Positions 52,559 through 61,134 of a DNA stretch of 64,000 nt are shown here, in pieces. Source of the stretch: Actinomyces massiliensis 4401292 (GTDB lineage: Bacteria; Actinomycetota; Actinomycetes; Actinomycetales; Actinomycetaceae). The notes beneath the pieces were generated by a model, which was given only the letters and a program-made list of their open reading frames with translations, made no database searches and was not told the DNA's origin. The position numbers and the translations under genes are program-made. Location of the stretch: the NCBI RefSeq assembly GCF_000269805.1, contig NZ_JH711481.1, forward strand, positions 845,785 to 909,784, read 5' to 3'. Position 1 is the first letter of the stretch. Every line of letters begins with the position of its first letter.

Positions 52559-52641
52559 TCGCCGGTCGAACGGCGGCCGCGCTGGAGCCGGACGTAATCC
52601 GATCCCCGTTCGAATTCAGTGTGCGCCTCGGCGTGTAACTG

Positions 52642-52651
52642 GACCGATCTC
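52642..52651 (-). repeat. Single 22-bp-family core (site H)
   Basis: GACCGATCTC stands alone, without neighbours at 22 bp. It may be a decayed array or a chance match. Confidence 0.4.
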
Positions 52652-52699
52652 GACATGGCACCGATGATGGTCCACGGGAGTGCAGTGCGCTCCCCGACG

Positions 52700-52739
52700 G
52701 TTCTCCGGCAGGTGTTGCGATCATGACCTGCCGGAGAAC
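52700..52739. terminator. 14-bp-arm perfect hairpin
   Basis: GTTCTCCGGCAGGT (52700-52713) and ACCTGCCGGAGAAC (52726-52739) pair perfectly over a 12-nt loop. Followed at once by a second hairpin. Terminator or RNA element. Confidence 0.55.
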
Positions 52740-52744
52740 AGAGG

Positions 52745-52775
52745 GAGGCCCCGACACCTTGCGGTGCGGGGCCTC
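52745..52775. terminator. GC-rich hairpin with one bulge
   Basis: GAGGCCCCG plus CACC pairs with GGTG plus CGGGGCCTC across a TTGC loop, with one bulged A. It lies 5 bp after the preceding hairpin. Confidence 0.6.
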
Positions 52776-53090
52776 TCGCCGGGCTCGGGGGCGCGGTCCC
52801 TGAATCGCGACATCCCCGAACGCAGCGGCAGTCAACAGGGTCCCTGATCCCCTCGTGTCGTCTGCGTTCCGACAAGGAAGACTATATGGGTTCCGAGCTC
52901 GGAAATCCATTCCCGCCCCGCGAGAATTCCGCGAGATTCCGGTGATCCATGATAACGAAACGATATCGATTCAATCTATGGGGTAACGGAACGATAACAT
53001 CGAGTATGTGAAGGGTGTTCTAACGGGTTTGAAAGGTGCTGCCGTCGATTCGAGAACCGTCCCTCTCGCAGCTCATGGGAGGATCGTCAC

Positions 53091-55283
53091 ATGCATCAGG
53101 ACGCACCTCCGCCGCCCCCCGCTGGACGGCCGACCATCGAGTTCCGCTCCGCCTACGACCAGGGCTTCGCGCGCGTCGCCGCCGTGACCCTTCCCGTCGC
53201 GCTGGCGGATCCTGCGGCCAATGCCGCCGCGATCATCGAGCAGGCCCGCAGTCTGTCCGACGACGGCGTGTGCCTGGCCGCCTTCCCCGAACTCAGCCTG
53301 ACCGGCTACTCCATTGACGACCTGCTGCTCAGCGACGTGCTGCTCGACGAGGTCCTCGCCGCCATCGAGACCATTCGCGCGGCCTCCGCCGGCCTCCTCC
53401 CGGCGATCATCGTCGGCGCGCCCCTGCGGGACGGCAGTCGCCTCTACAACTGCGCCGTCGTCATTCAGGGCGGTGCCGTGCGCGGCGTCGCACCGAAGTC
53501 CTACCTGCCCACCTACCGCGAGTTCTACGAGAAACGGCATTTCGCGAGCGGAGACGGCGCGCCGGGCGCTCAGCGGATCCTCCTGCCCGCAGTCCGCGCC
53601 GGTGCAGAGGCCGCCGCCGTCGGGAACGCCGTCGGGGACCGGGATGATGGCGTCCGCGTCCCCTTCGGCCCGCATCTGCTCTTCGAGGTCGCCGATGTGC
53701 CGGGCCTGACCTTTCACGTGGAGGTCTGCGAGGACATGTGGGTGCCCGTCCCGCCGTCCTCCCTGGCGGCTCTGGCCGGGGCGACCGTACTCGTCAACCT
53801 CTCCGGCTCTCCCATCACCGTGGGCAGGGCCGAGGACCGCAAGCTACTGGCCCGCGCCTCCAGTGCTCGGAATCTGGCCGCCTATGTCTTCGCGGCCGCC
53901 GGGCAGGGGGAGTCATCCACGGACCTGGCCTGGGACGGCCAGACCTTCGTCTACGAGAACGGCGAACTCCTGGGGGAGACCGAGCGCTTCCCCGATGGGC
54001 CGCGGGCCACGGTCGTCGACGTCGATATCGAGGGGCTGCGGGCCGAACGGCTGCGCCAGGGCTCCTTCGAGGACAACCGTGCGGCGCTGAGTAGGGCCGC
54101 GGCTCCCGCCGGGTCTGACGGCTCGAGCCGATTCCTCACCCTGAGCATTGAGCCCCGGGAGCTGCGAGTGCCCCGCACCGACATCGGCCTGCGCCGAGCG
54201 GTCGACCGCTTCCCCTTCGTGCCAGACGACCCGGCCCGCCTCGCCCAGGACTGCTACGAGGCCTACAGCATTCAAGTGGCCGCCCTCGCTCAGCGGCTGC
54301 GGGCCATCGGCCTGCCCACAATCGTCATCGGCGTCAGCGGCGGACTGGACTCCACCCATGCGCTCATCGTCGCCGCCCGCGCCGTCGACCGCCTCGGCCT
54401 GGGCCGCGAGCACATCCACGCCATCACCATGCCCGGGTTCGCCACGAGCGAGGGGACCAAGAGCAATGCGCTCGCGCTGGCGCGGGCGCTCGGCTGCCAC
54501 GTCGAGGAGCTCGACATCCGTCCCGCCGCCGAGCAGATGCTCACCGCCATGGGCCACCCATACGGGCGCGGCGAGCGGGGGCGCGAGGTCTACGACGTGA
54601 CCTTCGAGAACGTTCAGGCCGGGCTGCGCACCGACTTCCTGTTCCGCATCGCCAACCAGCGCGGCGGCATCGTGCTCGGCACCGGCGACCTGTCCGAGCT
54701 GGCGCTGGGCTGGTGCACCTTCGGGGTGGGCGACCAGATGGCCCACTACGGGGTCAATGCCGGCATTCCCAAGACCCTCATTCAGCATCTCATCCGCTGG
54801 GTGGTGGCCGAGCGGATCTTCTCCGACGACGTTGGGCGGGTACTGCTGGCCATTCTCGGTACCGAGATCAGCCCCGAGTTAGTGCCGGCCGATGATGGCG
54901 AGCCCATCCAGTCCACGCAGGCGAAGATCGGCCCCTACGCCCTGCAGGATTTCACCCTGTGGCATGTGCTGCGCCGCGGCTCCCGGCCGAGCCGCATCGC
55001 CTTCCTGGCGGAGAAGGCGTGGGCGGATGCGAGCGCGGGTCAGTGGCCGGTCGGGCTGCCGGAGGAGGAGAGGGTCGCCTACGACTTGGCGACCATCAGG
55101 AGGTGGGAGTTGCTGTTCCTCCGACGCTTCTTCTCCAACCAGTTCAAGCGCTCCACGCTGCCCAACGGCCCCAAGGTGGTGGCGGGCGGTTCGCTGTCCC
55201 CCCGGGGCGACTGGCGCATGCCGTCGGATGCCGCAGGCGCCGCCTGGATCGCCGAGCTCGAGCGCAACGTCCCGCCGGCCTGA
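53091..55283 (+). CDS. nadE: Glutamine-dependent NAD+ synthetase
   Basis: 730 residues. An N-terminal nitrilase-type glutaminase domain (about 20-330) has Glu in [12 protein letters not shown], Lys in [18 protein letters not shown] and the catalytic Cys in [16 protein letters not shown] (about 212). The C-terminal synthetase domain carries the P-loop [14 protein letters not shown] (about 414) and [34 protein letters not shown]. It makes NAD+ from deamido-NAD+, ATP and glutamine through an ammonia tunnel. GGGAGG lies upstream of the ATG. An AT-rich promoter zone with a direct repeat precedes it. Confidence 0.96.
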   Translation: MHQDAPPPPPAGRPTIEFRSAYDQGFARVAAVTLPVALADPAANAAAIIEQARSLSDDGVCLAAFPELSLTGYSIDDLLLSDVLLDEVLAAIETIRAASAGLLPAIIVGAPLRDGSRLYNCAVVIQGGAVRGVAPKSYLPTYREFYEKRHFASGDGAPGAQRILLPAVRAGAEAAAVGNAVGDRDDGVRVPFGPHLLFEVADVPGLTFHVEVCEDMWVPVPPSSLAALAGATVLVNLSGSPITVGRAEDRKLLARASSARNLAAYVFAAAGQGESSTDLAWDGQTFVYENGELLGETERFPDGPRATVVDVDIEGLRAERLRQGSFEDNRAALSRAAAPAGSDGSSRFLTLSIEPRELRVPRTDIGLRRAVDRFPFVPDDPARLAQDCYEAYSIQVAALAQRLRAIGLPTIVIGVSGGLDSTHALIVAARAVDRLGLGREHIHAITMPGFATSEGTKSNALALARALGCHVEELDIRPAAEQMLTAMGHPYGRGERGREVYDVTFENVQAGLRTDFLFRIANQRGGIVLGTGDLSELALGWCTFGVGDQMAHYGVNAGIPKTLIQHLIRWVVAERIFSDDVGRVLLAILGTEISPELVPADDGEPIQSTQAKIGPYALQDFTLWHVLRRGSRPSRIAFLAEKAWADASAGQWPVGLPEEERVAYDLATIRRWELLFLRRFFSNQFKRSTLPNGPKVVAGGSLSPRGDWRMPSDAAGAAWIAELERNVPPA

Positions 55284-55306
55284 GCCGTCCAGGCCGTCCA
55301 GCCGCC

Positions 55307-55404
55307 GAGATCGGTCGTACTCCGCCGCGAGATCGGTCGTACTCCGGCTCGAGATCGGTCGTACTCCGGCTCGAGATCGGTTCGGTTCCGCATCGAAATC
55401 GGTC
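55307..55404 (+). repeat. 22-bp repeat array I (5 units)
   Basis: Cores at 55307, 55329, 55351, 55373 and 55395, exactly 22 bp apart; the fourth ends in TT and the fifth is GAAATCGGTC. The array starts 24 bp after the nadE stop in sense orientation and ends in a hairpin. Confidence 0.93.
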
Positions 55405-55429
55405 AGGACGGCACTTCGAACCGATTTCG
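55394..55429. terminator. Hairpin formed by an inverted last repeat unit
   Basis: CGAAATCGGT (55394-55403) and ACCGATTTCG (55420-55429) are a perfect 10-bp inverted repeat. The left arm is the fifth unit of array I; the right arm is a copy in opposite orientation, 17 bp before the next gene. Confidence 0.65.
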
Positions 55430-55446
55430 GCCCGTAGGCTAGGGCG

Positions 55447-56241
55447 ATGCGCAAGCTCCTGTCCACCGACATCGATGGCACGCTCCTGTTCAATGCGACC
55501 ATCTCCCCGACTGATCTGGCCGCCGTCACACGCTGGCGCGACGCCGGCAACCTCCTCGTGCCCAACACCGGACGGTCGGTGGCCGCGCTGCGCTCGGCCC
55601 TGCGCGGCTACGACCTGGCCTTCGACTATTCCGTGCTCTACACCGGTGCCGCCCTGATCGGCCCCGACTACGGCGTCCTGGAGGCCCGGACCCTGCCCGA
55701 TAGCTTCGCCGAGGAGATCCTCGACATGCTCGAGGGCGAGACCGGTGTCACGGTCTTCGTCACCACGCTCGACGGCGACCTTCAGCTCTACGACTCGATC
55801 GGCTCCGATACCGCCCTGCTCACTCTGTTCTCTCAGGCGTCCCGTACGGATCTGGCCGGGCGCACCGTCGTCGGCGTCCCGCTGCGCATCACCGATCCTG
55901 CGCTCCTGGCCCGTGTGCAGGCCGAGATCGCGCACCGCTGGGGCGACGTCGCCATCGCCTTCCAGAACCAGGACTTCCTCGACATCGTGCCCGCCGGCTC
56001 CTCCAAGGGCGCGGGCCTGACCGCGCTGGTCGATCTCCTCACCGCCGACGACGGCCCCTACCCGGGTGAGCGCATCGAGACCTGGAGCGCGGGCGACTCC
56101 TGGAACGACATCTCCATGCACGAGGCCGCCGACCACGCCGTCGCCATGGACGGGGCGCCCCCCGAGGTCCTGGCCGTCTGCGAGCGCACGACGACGTCGG
56201 TGGCGGCTCTGATCGACTCGGCCCTCGCCGGCTCCGACTGA
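55447..56241 (+). CDS. HAD-superfamily hydrolase (Cof-type, class IIB)
   Basis: 264 residues. Motif I is LLSTDIDGTLLF, motif II VPNTGRS, motif III Lys in PAGSSKGAGLTAL and motif IV SAGDSWNDISMHEAADHAVAMDGA. The C2-type cap lies between motifs II and III. Such enzymes dephosphorylate sugar phosphates or other metabolites. A paralogue lies at 63034-63915 beside the mannose-type PTS operon, so sugar phosphates are plausible substrates. Confidence 0.88.
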   Translation: MRKLLSTDIDGTLLFNATISPTDLAAVTRWRDAGNLLVPNTGRSVAALRSALRGYDLAFDYSVLYTGAALIGPDYGVLEARTLPDSFAEEILDMLEGETGVTVFVTTLDGDLQLYDSIGSDTALLTLFSQASRTDLAGRTVVGVPLRITDPALLARVQAEIAHRWGDVAIAFQNQDFLDIVPAGSSKGAGLTALVDLLTADDGPYPGERIETWSAGDSWNDISMHEAADHAVAMDGAPPEVLAVCERTTTSVAALIDSALAGSD

Positions 56242-56293
56242 ACCGCGCCCCTCAGCCCGCCCGGCCGGTGCTGGCGGCGGAAGCTGCGCCCCC

Positions 56294-57532
56294 CTATGCA
56301 GCGGGGTCCAGGACGGCGGCTTCGATGAGGGCGATGCCGGAGGTCAGGTCCACGATCCGCAGGACGTAGGGGTGGTCGACGGTGAAGTCGATGGGCTCCT
56401 CCGGGCGTGGGGGCGCTCCCGTCCGAATCTTGATCTCGGTGAGGGCGGCGGCGACGGTGCCCGCCTCGGCGACGACGAGCTTGACCTGTTGGACGATCTG
56501 GCCCACCAGTAGATCCGGGGCGATATGGTCTTGGAAGCCCAGTCGCACGCCGAGACTCTTGACGACGCCTGTGAGGTCAGTGGGCTTTGAGGATAGGTTG
56601 AGTCGGGGGAGGCGGAGGTGCACGTTGGTGGTGGTTCCTGCTGTCTGGGCGGCGGTGAGGCGTCGGGTTGCCTCGCCCCAGGTGGTCGGCGGCAGGTCGA
56701 TGGGGGAGCTGACTTTTCTGGGCAGGATGACGTCCATGGCCAGTGTTTCGGACCCTGCGGCCGAGCCGCCTGCGCTGCCCGAGTCGCCCGCGCCGTCAAC
56801 GTAGCGCAGCCTCAGGGCGCGCCAGTCCGGGCCGGTCACGAAGGTCAAGCGCCCGGTTCGGCTCATGAGGTCGGCGCGGGAGGTCGAGCCGTCTGCGCGG
56901 GTGAATGGCTGGCGCTCAGCAGTTGCTGCCGCATTAAAATGCTTCGCCCAGCGGGCGGCGAACAGGAGGGCGTTCTGCACCACGAGGCGGGTCAAGGGGG
57001 TGACGTTGATGGCGGATTCCTTGATGAGTCCGCCGGTGTGCAGGTTGGCCCAGGCGTCGAGGGCGGCTTTGGCCTTAGGGCGCTCGGCCCTGTTGACCTC
57101 GGCGCCGTACCAGCGCTTGGCGTTGCCGAGGTAGTCCTGTGTCGGCTGTGTCTGTCCGATGGCCAGGATGTTGTTGGCGATGTGGAGCAGGGGGGTGTCG
57201 GGGATGGCCTCGGGGTTGAAGTCCTGCAGCTGCTGGGTGTCGGCGACGTCGAAGCGCTGCAGGCTGCGCTGAACGGCGGACCAGACGCGGTCGCGGGTCT
57301 TGGCGTCGGTATCGACGCCAAGCATGGCGTCGATACCGGTGCCGTTGTCTGCCGCTCCCGCGCGCAGGGTCGCAAGCGCCAGGGCGAGCCCGACCGGGCA
57401 GGCCAGGACATTCCCGCTCGCGCCGCTGTCTTCGCCAAGCCGGCTGGTGAGTCTGGTGAGCATGGCTGCGCCGATCGCATCGCAGGCCGCCACAGCTCCG
57501 GCCAGCGCACCGTTCTGGAGATCGCTGTTCAT
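56294..57532 (-). CDS. Serpin-family protease inhibitor (without visible signal peptide)
   Basis: 412 residues from ATG 57532 (weak ribosome site). Serpin landmarks: NVLACPVGLALALATLRAGA, HIANNILAI, ALDAWANLHTGGLIKE, LVVQNALLFAARWAKHFN, and the reactive-loop hinge VVAEAGTVAAALTEIKIRTG, followed by FTVDHPYVLRIVDLTSGIALI. The hinge with G-T-x-A-A-A is typical of inhibitory serpins. Counting from it puts P1 near Gly and P1' near Ala, which is uncertain. Unlike its paralogue there is no lipobox, so it may be cytoplasmic or its true start may be missed. A palindrome lies 31 bp upstream of the start. Confidence 0.88.
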   Translation of the reverse strand: MNSDLQNGALAGAVAACDAIGAAMLTRLTSRLGEDSGASGNVLACPVGLALALATLRAGAADNGTGIDAMLGVDTDAKTRDRVWSAVQRSLQRFDVADTQQLQDFNPEAIPDTPLLHIANNILAIGQTQPTQDYLGNAKRWYGAEVNRAERPKAKAALDAWANLHTGGLIKESAINVTPLTRLVVQNALLFAARWAKHFNAAATAERQPFTRADGSTSRADLMSRTGRLTFVTGPDWRALRLRYVDGAGDSGSAGGSAAGSETLAMDVILPRKVSSPIDLPPTTWGEATRRLTAAQTAGTTTNVHLRLPRLNLSSKPTDLTGVVKSLGVRLGFQDHIAPDLLVGQIVQQVKLVVAEAGTVAAALTEIKIRTGAPPRPEEPIDFTVDHPYVLRIVDLTSGIALIEAAVLDPAA

Positions 57533-57562
57533 GCGGAGAAGTCTGTGGGATGTGCGCTCAGA

Positions 57563-57635
57563 CGTCGAGATAGACATTTTGGGATGAGATCGACGGTGGC
57601 GCCGTCTGTTTCGTTCCAAAAAGTCTGTCTCGACG
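57563..57635. repeat. Imperfect long palindrome upstream of the serpin
   Basis: A 73-bp inverted repeat, about 80 percent matched, whose left arm contains AGACATTTTGGGATGAGATC and GACGGTG, nearly the same words as the perfect palindrome at 43835-43889. The outer 8 bp (CGTCGAGA / TCTCGACG) pair perfectly. Confidence 0.8.
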
Positions 57636-57796
57636 CGGGGAGGGTCGGGGAGTCCGGAGAGGGCGCGGCCTGAGCGGTCACAAGCGCCCGCACGAGCCTC
57701 CGAGGCCGGTAGGCTCCACTCGGGCTGCGTCGAGCAGACGCCGCAGTCGCAGAGCAGAACCGAGCAGAACGCAGTGACAGCGTAAGAGGAGAGTCC

Positions 57797-58246
57797 ATGA
57801 CTGTTGAGATCGTTGCCCAGTCCACACCTGAGCTCGTCGAGGCGATGGAGCGCCTCATTCCCCAGCTCTCCCGCTCGGCTCCTGCGCTGACCGCCGAGCA
57901 GTGCGAGGCCTTCGTGGCGCAGGAGGGCGTCTACCTGTTCGTCTTCCGGCCGGACGAGCCGGCTGCAGACGGCACTCGCCCGATCCTGGGCATGCTTACT
58001 CTGGCGACCTTCTCGATCCCCACCGGTCTGCGCGCCTGGGTGGAGGACGTCGTCGTCGATTCCGCCACCCGCGGCCAGGGCGCCGGGCAGGCGCTCGTCG
58101 AGGCGGCCGTCGCCCACGCCGGCACGATCGGGGCCCGTACCGTCGACCTCACCTCCCGCCCCACCCGTGAGGCTGCGAACCGCCTGTACCGCCGCTGCGG
58201 CTTCGAGCTGCGCGAGACGAACGTGTACCGGTACTCCGGAAAGTGA
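57797..58246 (+). CDS. GNAT-family N-acetyltransferase
   Basis: 149 residues, ATG 57797 with AAGAGGAGA upstream. Visible: a VEDVVVDSATRGQGAGQALVEAAVAHA acetyl-CoA loop, LTSRPTREAANRLYRRCGFELRETNVYRY C-terminal half. It is small and cytoplasmic; the substrate is unknown. It lies between two serpin genes on the opposite strand, suggesting it was inserted between them after or during serpin duplication. Confidence 0.88.
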   Translation: MTVEIVAQSTPELVEAMERLIPQLSRSAPALTAEQCEAFVAQEGVYLFVFRPDEPAADGTRPILGMLTLATFSIPTGLRAWVEDVVVDSATRGQGAGQALVEAAVAHAGTIGARTVDLTSRPTREAANRLYRRCGFELRETNVYRYSGK

Positions 58247-58252
58247 GGCTCC

Positions 58253-58285
58253 GGGCGGGCTCCCGCCTGTCTGGGGAGCCCGCCC
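58253..58285. terminator. Bidirectional terminator
   Basis: GGGCGGGCTCCC (58253-58264) pairs with GGGAGCCCGCCC (58274-58285), loop 9 nt, between the convergent GNAT and serpin genes. Confidence 0.75.
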
Positions 58286-58290
58286 CGGGC

Positions 58291-59709
58291 TCAGCCTGCG
58301 GGGTTGAGGATGGCCGCTTCGATAATGGCCACGCCCGAGGACAGGTCCACGATCCGCAGGACGTAGGGGTGGTCGACGACGAATTCGACTGCGCCCGAGT
58401 CATCGACCGATGTCACCCCGACGCCGACTTCTGTGAGTGCGGCGGCGACGGTGCCCTCCTCGTCGACGATCAGTCGCACCTGTTGGACGGCCTGATTGAC
58501 CGCGAAATCGGGGGCGATGTGGTCCAGCGACCCCAGGTCCACGCCCAGATCCGACAGGACGGGGAAAAGATTCATGACTCCCGAGGCGAGATTGAGCTTC
58601 GGCAGCTTGAGGGCGACCTGCTGCTGGGATTCAGTCTCGGCGGCGGTCAGGGCCGTGGTCGCCTCGCCCCAGGTGGCCGACGGCAGGTCGGCGGGGGAGC
58701 CGATGGCATCGGGCAGGATGATGTCCATGACCAGGTTGCTGGAGCTGCTGGAATCGGAGCCCGACGCCGTCGCGGTCGACTCCGGCCCGGCTGAATAGGG
58801 AAGCCGGAGAGCGCGCCAGCCCTTCCCGGTGACGAGGGTGTAGGAGCCCGTGCCGGTCATGAGGTCGGCGGTGGACGCGGAGCCGTCTGCCAGTGTGAAC
58901 GACGCGCCTTGCCGCGTGTCCTCGGCCTTGAAGGGGACGGCCCAGCGGGCGGCGAAGAGGAGGGCGTTCTGCGCCACGAGGCGCATGCTGGGGTCGATAT
59001 CGATTCCGGACTCCTTGATGAGTCCGCCGGTGTGCAGGTTGGCCCAGGCATCGAGGGCGGCTTTGGCGTCGTCGACGGGGACGCGGCCCAGGTCGGAGGC
59101 GTACCAGCGCTTGGCGCTGTCGAGGTACTCCTGGTTGATGACGGTCTTGTCTCCGATGGCCAGGATGTTGTTGGCGATGTGGAGCAGTGGGGTGTCGGGG
59201 ATGGCCTCGGGGTCGAAGTCCCGCAGCTGCTGGGTGTCGGTGACGTCGAAGCGCTGAAGGGTCTGCTGGACGGCGCTCCAGGTGGAGTCGCGGGTCTGGG
59301 CGTCAGCATCGGCGCCAAGACCCAGTGCGGCGTTGACGCCCTCGCCGGGGCTCTCCGCCCCGGCGTACAGGAGAGCCATGATGAGAGCGATGCCGATGGG
59401 ACAGGACAGGGCGTTGGCGGCGCCGTCGTCACGGAGCCGGGTCGAGAGCATGCTCGCGCCTATGCCGGCGCAGGCCGCCGCCGCGGTGGTCGCGCGCTGC
59501 CCGTCCAGACTGACGGATTCGGTGGTCATCGTCGAGGGCAGCCAGTCGATCTTGGCCAGCGCATCGTCGCGGACCTTGTCCGGCGAGCCGTGGCTGCAGC
59601 CGGTCAGGGCGCCCATGGAGGCCAGAGCCGCGAGCGCCGAGAATGACTGGAGGGCGCTGCGGCGCGGGAAGAGGCGCGACGGGTGGCGGGCGAAGTCGGA
59701 CGTGCTCAT
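58291..59709 (-). CDS. Serpin-family lipoprotein
   Basis: 472 residues from ATG 59709. A basic start (RLFPRRSALQS) and hydrophobic core lead to lipobox LTGC (Cys38), so it is a membrane-anchored surface serpin. It matches the neighbouring serpin over its length: SCPIGIALIMALLYAGA, LHIANNILAIG, ALDAWANLHTGGLIKES. The hinge VDEEGTVAAALTEVGVGVTS precedes FVVDHPYVLRIVDLSSGVAI. By the usual count P1-P1' is about Thr-Ser. Inhibitory serpins of bifidobacteria trap host elastase-like proteases; a similar surface-protection role is plausible here. Confidence 0.9.
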   Translation of the reverse strand: MSTSDFARHPSRLFPRRSALQSFSALAALASMGALTGCSHGSPDKVRDDALAKIDWLPSTMTTESVSLDGQRATTAAAACAGIGASMLSTRLRDDGAANALSCPIGIALIMALLYAGAESPGEGVNAALGLGADADAQTRDSTWSAVQQTLQRFDVTDTQQLRDFDPEAIPDTPLLHIANNILAIGDKTVINQEYLDSAKRWYASDLGRVPVDDAKAALDAWANLHTGGLIKESGIDIDPSMRLVAQNALLFAARWAVPFKAEDTRQGASFTLADGSASTADLMTGTGSYTLVTGKGWRALRLPYSAGPESTATASGSDSSSSSNLVMDIILPDAIGSPADLPSATWGEATTALTAAETESQQQVALKLPKLNLASGVMNLFPVLSDLGVDLGSLDHIAPDFAVNQAVQQVRLIVDEEGTVAAALTEVGVGVTSVDDSGAVEFVVDHPYVLRIVDLSSGVAIIEAAILNPAG

Positions 59710-59915
59710 AAGCACAGTCTCCGATGCGGCCGGAGATGCTGTCAGTCGGATTGACGGGGAGTGCTGCCCCTTGCGAGGCGTGCCGCAGCTCGAGTGGACG
59801 CGGCGGTCGGCGGCAGCGCGCCATCGAGCGCGGGTGCGGCCTAGTGGAGGACGAGCCCGATCGGCAATTGTGAAATGAGACACAAAAAGGCTTGTTGTGG
59901 CCGAATGGCGGACGT

Positions 59916-59949
59916 TTGACATGCCGTATACCTGTGATACAGGTAACGT
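59916..59949 (+). promoter_or_regulatory. PTS operon promoter with palindromic operator
   Basis: TTGACA (59916-59921) is followed by the palindrome ACCTGT-GAT-ACAGGT (59930-59944), which covers the expected -10 position (TACAGG or TAACGT). The layout suggests repression by a GntR- or LacI-type regulator not encoded in the window. Confidence 0.55.
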
Positions 59950-60023
59950 GCCTCCTGCCTAACGTACATCGAATTCTCTGCTCGACCCGAGTGGGGAACT
60001 GCGCGATTCACGAAGGAGTGCGC

Positions 60024-60461
60024 ATGGTTGCTGTGATCGTCGCCGCCCACGGGCATCTGGCGGAGGGATTGATCGCCTCGTCCGCCATGATTGCGGGGCC
60101 TCAGGAGGATCTTGTCGCCGTCACCTTTGAGTCCTCGGAGGGGCCGGATGACCTCCTCGCCAAGTACGCCGACGCCGTCGAGAAGTCTCCGAGCGACCAG
60201 TACCTGATCCTGGTGGATCTGCTGGGAGGCAGTCCGTACAACGCGGCGGCGCGCTTCGCCGCTGCGCGTGAGGATGCCGACGTCGTCACCGGAGTCAATC
60301 TGCCCATGCTCATCGAGGTTCTCGGCGGACGCCTGACCGGCGGGACTCTGGCCGAGCTGGTTGAGAAGGCCCGGACCGCCGGAGCCGGCGGCGTCAAGGT
60401 CCTGTCCGAAGTTTTCACCCCCACCACTACCGATTCCGACGACGAAGGAGACGAGCTCTGA
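60024..60461 (+). CDS. Mannose-family PTS system EIIA component
   Basis: 145 residues from ATG 60024 (GAAGGAG upstream). The phosphorylation His lies in VIVAAHGHLAEG (His9). Further marks: DLLGGSPYNAAARFA and VNLPMLIEVL. It accepts phosphate from HPr and passes it to EIIB, encoded next with a 1-nt overlap (TGATG). The acidic tail (TTTDSDDEGDEL) is probably flexible. First gene of a IIA-IIB-IIC-IID operon. Confidence 0.93.
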   Translation: MVAVIVAAHGHLAEGLIASSAMIAGPQEDLVAVTFESSEGPDDLLAKYADAVEKSPSDQYLILVDLLGGSPYNAAARFAAAREDADVVTGVNLPMLIEVLGGRLTGGTLAELVEKARTAGAGGVKVLSEVFTPTTTDSDDEGDEL

Positions 60462-60955
60462 TGGATGTCAAGCTCCTGCGCATTGACTCACGCCTGGTCC
60501 ACGGCCAGGTCGCCAACAACTGGGCGGGAAGCCTCGGTGCCGAGGCCATTCTTGCGGTGTCCGATGGCGCCGCCAATGACGAGCTGCGCAAGACGCTCAT
60601 GCTGCAGACCGGCGGCGGCAAGGTCAAAGTCCACGTCCTGGGCGTGGAGAAGGCCGCGCGCGTCTACAAGAACCCGAAGTACGAAGCCCTCAAGGCCGTC
60701 ATCGTCGTGGAGACCCCGGCGGACGTGGTCCGGCTGCTGGATCTGGGCATTGAGGTCGATGAGGTCAATGTCGGCGGCATGACCTTCAAGCAGGGCACCA
60801 AGGCCCTGTCCCAGGCCGTCTACATCTCCGATGACGACGCCGCGGCCTTCCAGGAGATCGACAAGCGCGGCATCACCCAGTACATCCAGCAGGTTCCCTC
60901 GACGAGCCGCTCGGATCTCATGGAGGCTCTGAAGTCCAAGGGCTTCATCTCCTGA
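60461..60955 (+). CDS. Mannose/sorbose-family PTS system EIIB component
   Basis: 164 residues. The N-terminal motif LLRIDSRLVHGQVANNW carries the phospho-His (about residue 14). VNVGGMTFKQGTKALSQAVYIS and GITQYIQQVPSTSRSDLMEAL fit the PTSIIB_sorb family. It transfers phosphate to the incoming sugar. A 180-bp gap with a hairpin-like GCCGCACGACC repeat separates it from EIIC, which might tune the ratio of soluble to membrane parts. Confidence 0.94.
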   Translation: MDVKLLRIDSRLVHGQVANNWAGSLGAEAILAVSDGAANDELRKTLMLQTGGGKVKVHVLGVEKAARVYKNPKYEALKAVIVVETPADVVRLLDLGIEVDEVNVGGMTFKQGTKALSQAVYISDDDAAAFQEIDKRGITQYIQQVPSTSRSDLMEALKSKGFIS

Positions 60956-61134
60956 GACTCTGCGCCTCTCGGTCGTGCGGCGGGCGGCGACGTCCTCACC
61001 CGCCGCACGACCGGACCACGTCGCCGACGCTCGAAGAGGAGCGCTGACGACATCGGCGCCCGGGCTCCCTCCCGGCGCCCCTCCTGTGTCCCCTCCCACC
61101 AGATTCGCTGAAATCCGCAGAGAAAGCAGCTCCC

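Larger units (their letters stand above)
52559..53090. other. Intergenic region between TetR gene and nadE
   Basis: 532 bp without a convincing gene. It contains a single 22-bp-type repeat core (52642), two adjacent hairpins (52700-52739 and 52745-52775), and an AT-rich zone (52940-53020) with a direct repeat: AACGAAACGATATCGA near 52956 and AACGGAACGATAACATCGA near 52985, a likely nadE promoter or operator. Confidence 0.55.
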
